A stretch of DNA of 64,000 nucleotides from Robiginitalea aurantiaca (GTDB lineage: Bacteria > Bacteroidota > Bacteroidia > Flavobacteriales > Flavobacteriaceae): assembly GCF_030380815.1 (NCBI RefSeq), contig NZ_JAUDUY010000004.1:124001-188000 (forward strand). The letters are read 5' to 3'. The translations under genes were made by a program, and so were the position numbers. Below, one piece after another: positions 62,924 through 64,000 of this stretch. The notes beneath the pieces were generated by a model, which did no database searches, was not told where the DNA came from, and was given only the letters and a program-made list of their open reading frames with translations. Each line of letters opens with the position of its first letter. Within the stretch, counting starts at the first letter, position 1.

Positions 62924-62946
62924 AAAAACGCCCGAAGGCGTTTTTT
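62923..62946. terminator. Bidirectional terminator after cysM and dps
   Basis: AAAAAACGCC (62923-62932) and GGCGTTTTTT (62937-62946) form a 10-pair stem with a CGAA tetraloop, between the convergent cysM and dps genes. Confidence 0.9.
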
Positions 62947-62967
62947 TTATTTATATAATTATGTCGA

Positions 62968-63468
62968 CTAGGCCAGTGTCGGCTCCTTTAGGAATTCAGC
63001 GTCGGCGCGGTTCCAGGCGGCCAGCATCCAACTCGTTTTTTCTAACTCCCGAATATAGGCTCCGATCAGGTCTATAGTTCCTTCATCTCCTGCCTTTTCG
63101 GCCTTTTCAGAGGTTTCGTACATCCTTTGAATGAGGATCTGATGCGCTTCGAGCAAATCCCTGACCATTTCTGAATCTGATAAATTGGATTTTGATTCGC
63201 CAATAGAGGCTGCTTTGAGGTAGTCACTCAAATTGCTTAACGGCCGGTAGCCCAGAGTGAGTACCCGCTCAGCAATTTCATCTATTTTAGTTCGGGCGTC
63301 AGTATAGAGTTCTTCAAACTTCTCATGGAGCTGAAAGAAATTGCGCCCGTGTATGTTCCAGTGAAAATTTCGCAGTTTTTGATAATAGAGATGGTAGTCC
63401 GCCAACAACTCGTTCAAAGAGGCGCCAACAATTAATAACTCTTCATCTTTATTTTTCAAATAATTCAT
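62968..63468 (-). CDS. dps: Dps-family DNA protection/ferritin-like protein
   Basis: A 166-residue Dps: FHWNIHGRNFFQLHEKFEELYTDARTKIDEIAERVLTLGYRPL holds the intersubunit ferroxidase ligands (His and the Asp/Glu pair). It stores iron and protects DNA from peroxide in starvation. Upstream lies a strongly AT-rich segment (TATATAATATATTAT) that could hold regulatory sites. Confidence 0.93.
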   Translation of the reverse strand: MNYLKNKDEELLIVGASLNELLADYHLYYQKLRNFHWNIHGRNFFQLHEKFEELYTDARTKIDEIAERVLTLGYRPLSNLSDYLKAASIGESKSNLSDSEMVRDLLEAHQILIQRMYETSEKAEKAGDEGTIDLIGAYIRELEKTSWMLAAWNRADAEFLKEPTLA

Positions 63469-63601
63469 AATATATCTATAGGATTTATAAGAAGGGTAAC
63501 TCCCCTCCTTTGGTTAAACTTACACTATATAATATATTATTTATTTAACTAATATCCAGTTATTTAACAATTTTAACGCTTATTAAGAAATCGATAAGTA
63601 T

Positions 63602-64000
63602 TTACAGCCAATCCTTGCGTTTAAAATAGACCAGAAGGACTATAAAGACCCCGAGCATCACTCCCAGGATAGCAAAATATCCGTAGTTCCATTCCAGCTC
63701 AGGCATGTTCTTAAAATTCATTCCGTAGATGCCCGCAATAAATGTGAGGGGAATAAAAATACTCGCCATTATGGTCAAAACCTTCATGACCTGGTTCATT
63801 TTGTTACTCACCTGGCCCATATAGAGTTCCATTAAACCAAAGGCCATTTCACGCTGTATATGGAGTGTTTCATTAATTTCAATGGTATGGTCCAGGATGT
63901 CCCTGAGAAAAACCTTCGTATCCTTCGTAATCAATGGGGATTCCGTTTCGATAAGTCGTGCGATAAGTTCGCGGACGGGGGCCATAGACTTCCGGATTTT
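63602..64000 (-). CDS. corA: CorA-type magnesium transporter, 3' part
   Basis: The C-terminal part of a CorA channel (partial: the gene runs off the right edge). It holds the end of the cytoplasmic stalk helix (IRKSMAPVRELIARLIETES, VSNKMNQVMKVLTIMASIFIPLTFIAG) and the GMN signature in IYGMNFKNMP, then the second membrane segment and the basic tail (YFKRKDWL). The in-frame Met at 63985 is not the true start; the frame is open to 64000. Confidence 0.92.
   Translation of the reverse strand, partial: KIRKSMAPVRELIARLIETESPLITKDTKVFLRDILDHTIEINETLHIQREMAFGLMELYMGQVSNKMNQVMKVLTIMASIFIPLTFIAGIYGMNFKNMPELEWNYGYFAILGVMLGVFIVLLVYFKRKDWL

Overview
This window looks like chromosomal DNA of a marine-type member of the Bacteroidota, most likely Flavobacteriaceae. 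The pointers are a short 287-residue primary sigma factor without the long region 1.1, TonB-dependent receptor and hydrolase proteins carrying CarboxypepD_reg-like domains, many lipoproteins with short signal peptides ending in Cys, weak Shine-Dalgarno signals with A-rich leaders, candidate TAnnTTTG-type promoters, and DUF6155, DUF2461 and other proteins typical of the group. No genus can be assigned from sequence reading alone. I saw no tRNA, rRNA, insertion sequence, prophage or CRISPR array.

Layout. 0-9.4 kb: envelope and housekeeping genes, all on the minus strand (secreted hydrolase with a CarboxypepD_reg domain, sorbosone-dehydrogenase-like lipoprotein, TonB receptor, FKBP isomerase, Pcm, EamA transporter, DUF819 transporter). 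9.6-16 kb: alcohol dehydrogenase, fasciclin protein, a small helical protein, an SDR oxidoreductase, an unusual M19 dipeptidase, a pair of tiny paralogous ORFs separated by a heptanucleotide repeat tract, and a lipoprotein.

16-25.4 kb: a complete aerobic carbon monoxide dehydrogenase locus. It reads coxM-coxS-coxL-coxG-coxD-coxE-coxF-mocA-amidohydrolase on the minus strand. CoxL carries the AYRCSFR active-site loop diagnostic of form I (Mo-Cu) CO dehydrogenase. A cysteine desulfurase gene diverges from coxM. 27-36 kb: a molybdenum-cofactor island: a second XdhC, moeA, a MoeB-rhodanese fusion, mobA, moaA and moaD. The last four lie downstream of an IorA/IorB-type molybdo-hydroxylase with a Tat signal. 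Together these regions could make, mature and sulfurate the cofactor for two xanthine-oxidase-family enzymes; moaC, moaE and a MogA/MoaB adenylyltransferase are not in the window.

36-49.3 kb: mixed envelope and metabolic genes (VWA lipoprotein, M14 carboxypeptidase, peptidoglycan amidase, pirin, serine hydrolase, MenB, glycosyltransferase, helicase, hydroxyacid reductase, small ABC system) ending with the primary sigma factor. 49.3-57.8 kb: a second pair of tiny paralogous ORFs, then a same-strand cluster of YaiO-like barrel, TPR membrane protein, processive GT2 glycosyltransferase, HEAT-repeat membrane protein and a hybrid histidine kinase. That kinase has lost both phospho-acceptor histidines while keeping its ATPase motifs and receiver Asp. 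The cluster resembles a glycan synthesis/export machine under a pseudo-phosphorelay. 57.9-64 kb: M19 dipeptidase, thioesterase, a conserved small protein, DUF2461 protein, cysE-cysM, Dps and the 3' part of corA.

The most notable items are the form I CO dehydrogenase locus with its YHS-domain CoxF, the pseudokinase/GT2/HEAT/TPR/YaiO cluster, and the two independent pairs of duplicated microproteins, which automatic gene callers would probably skip.
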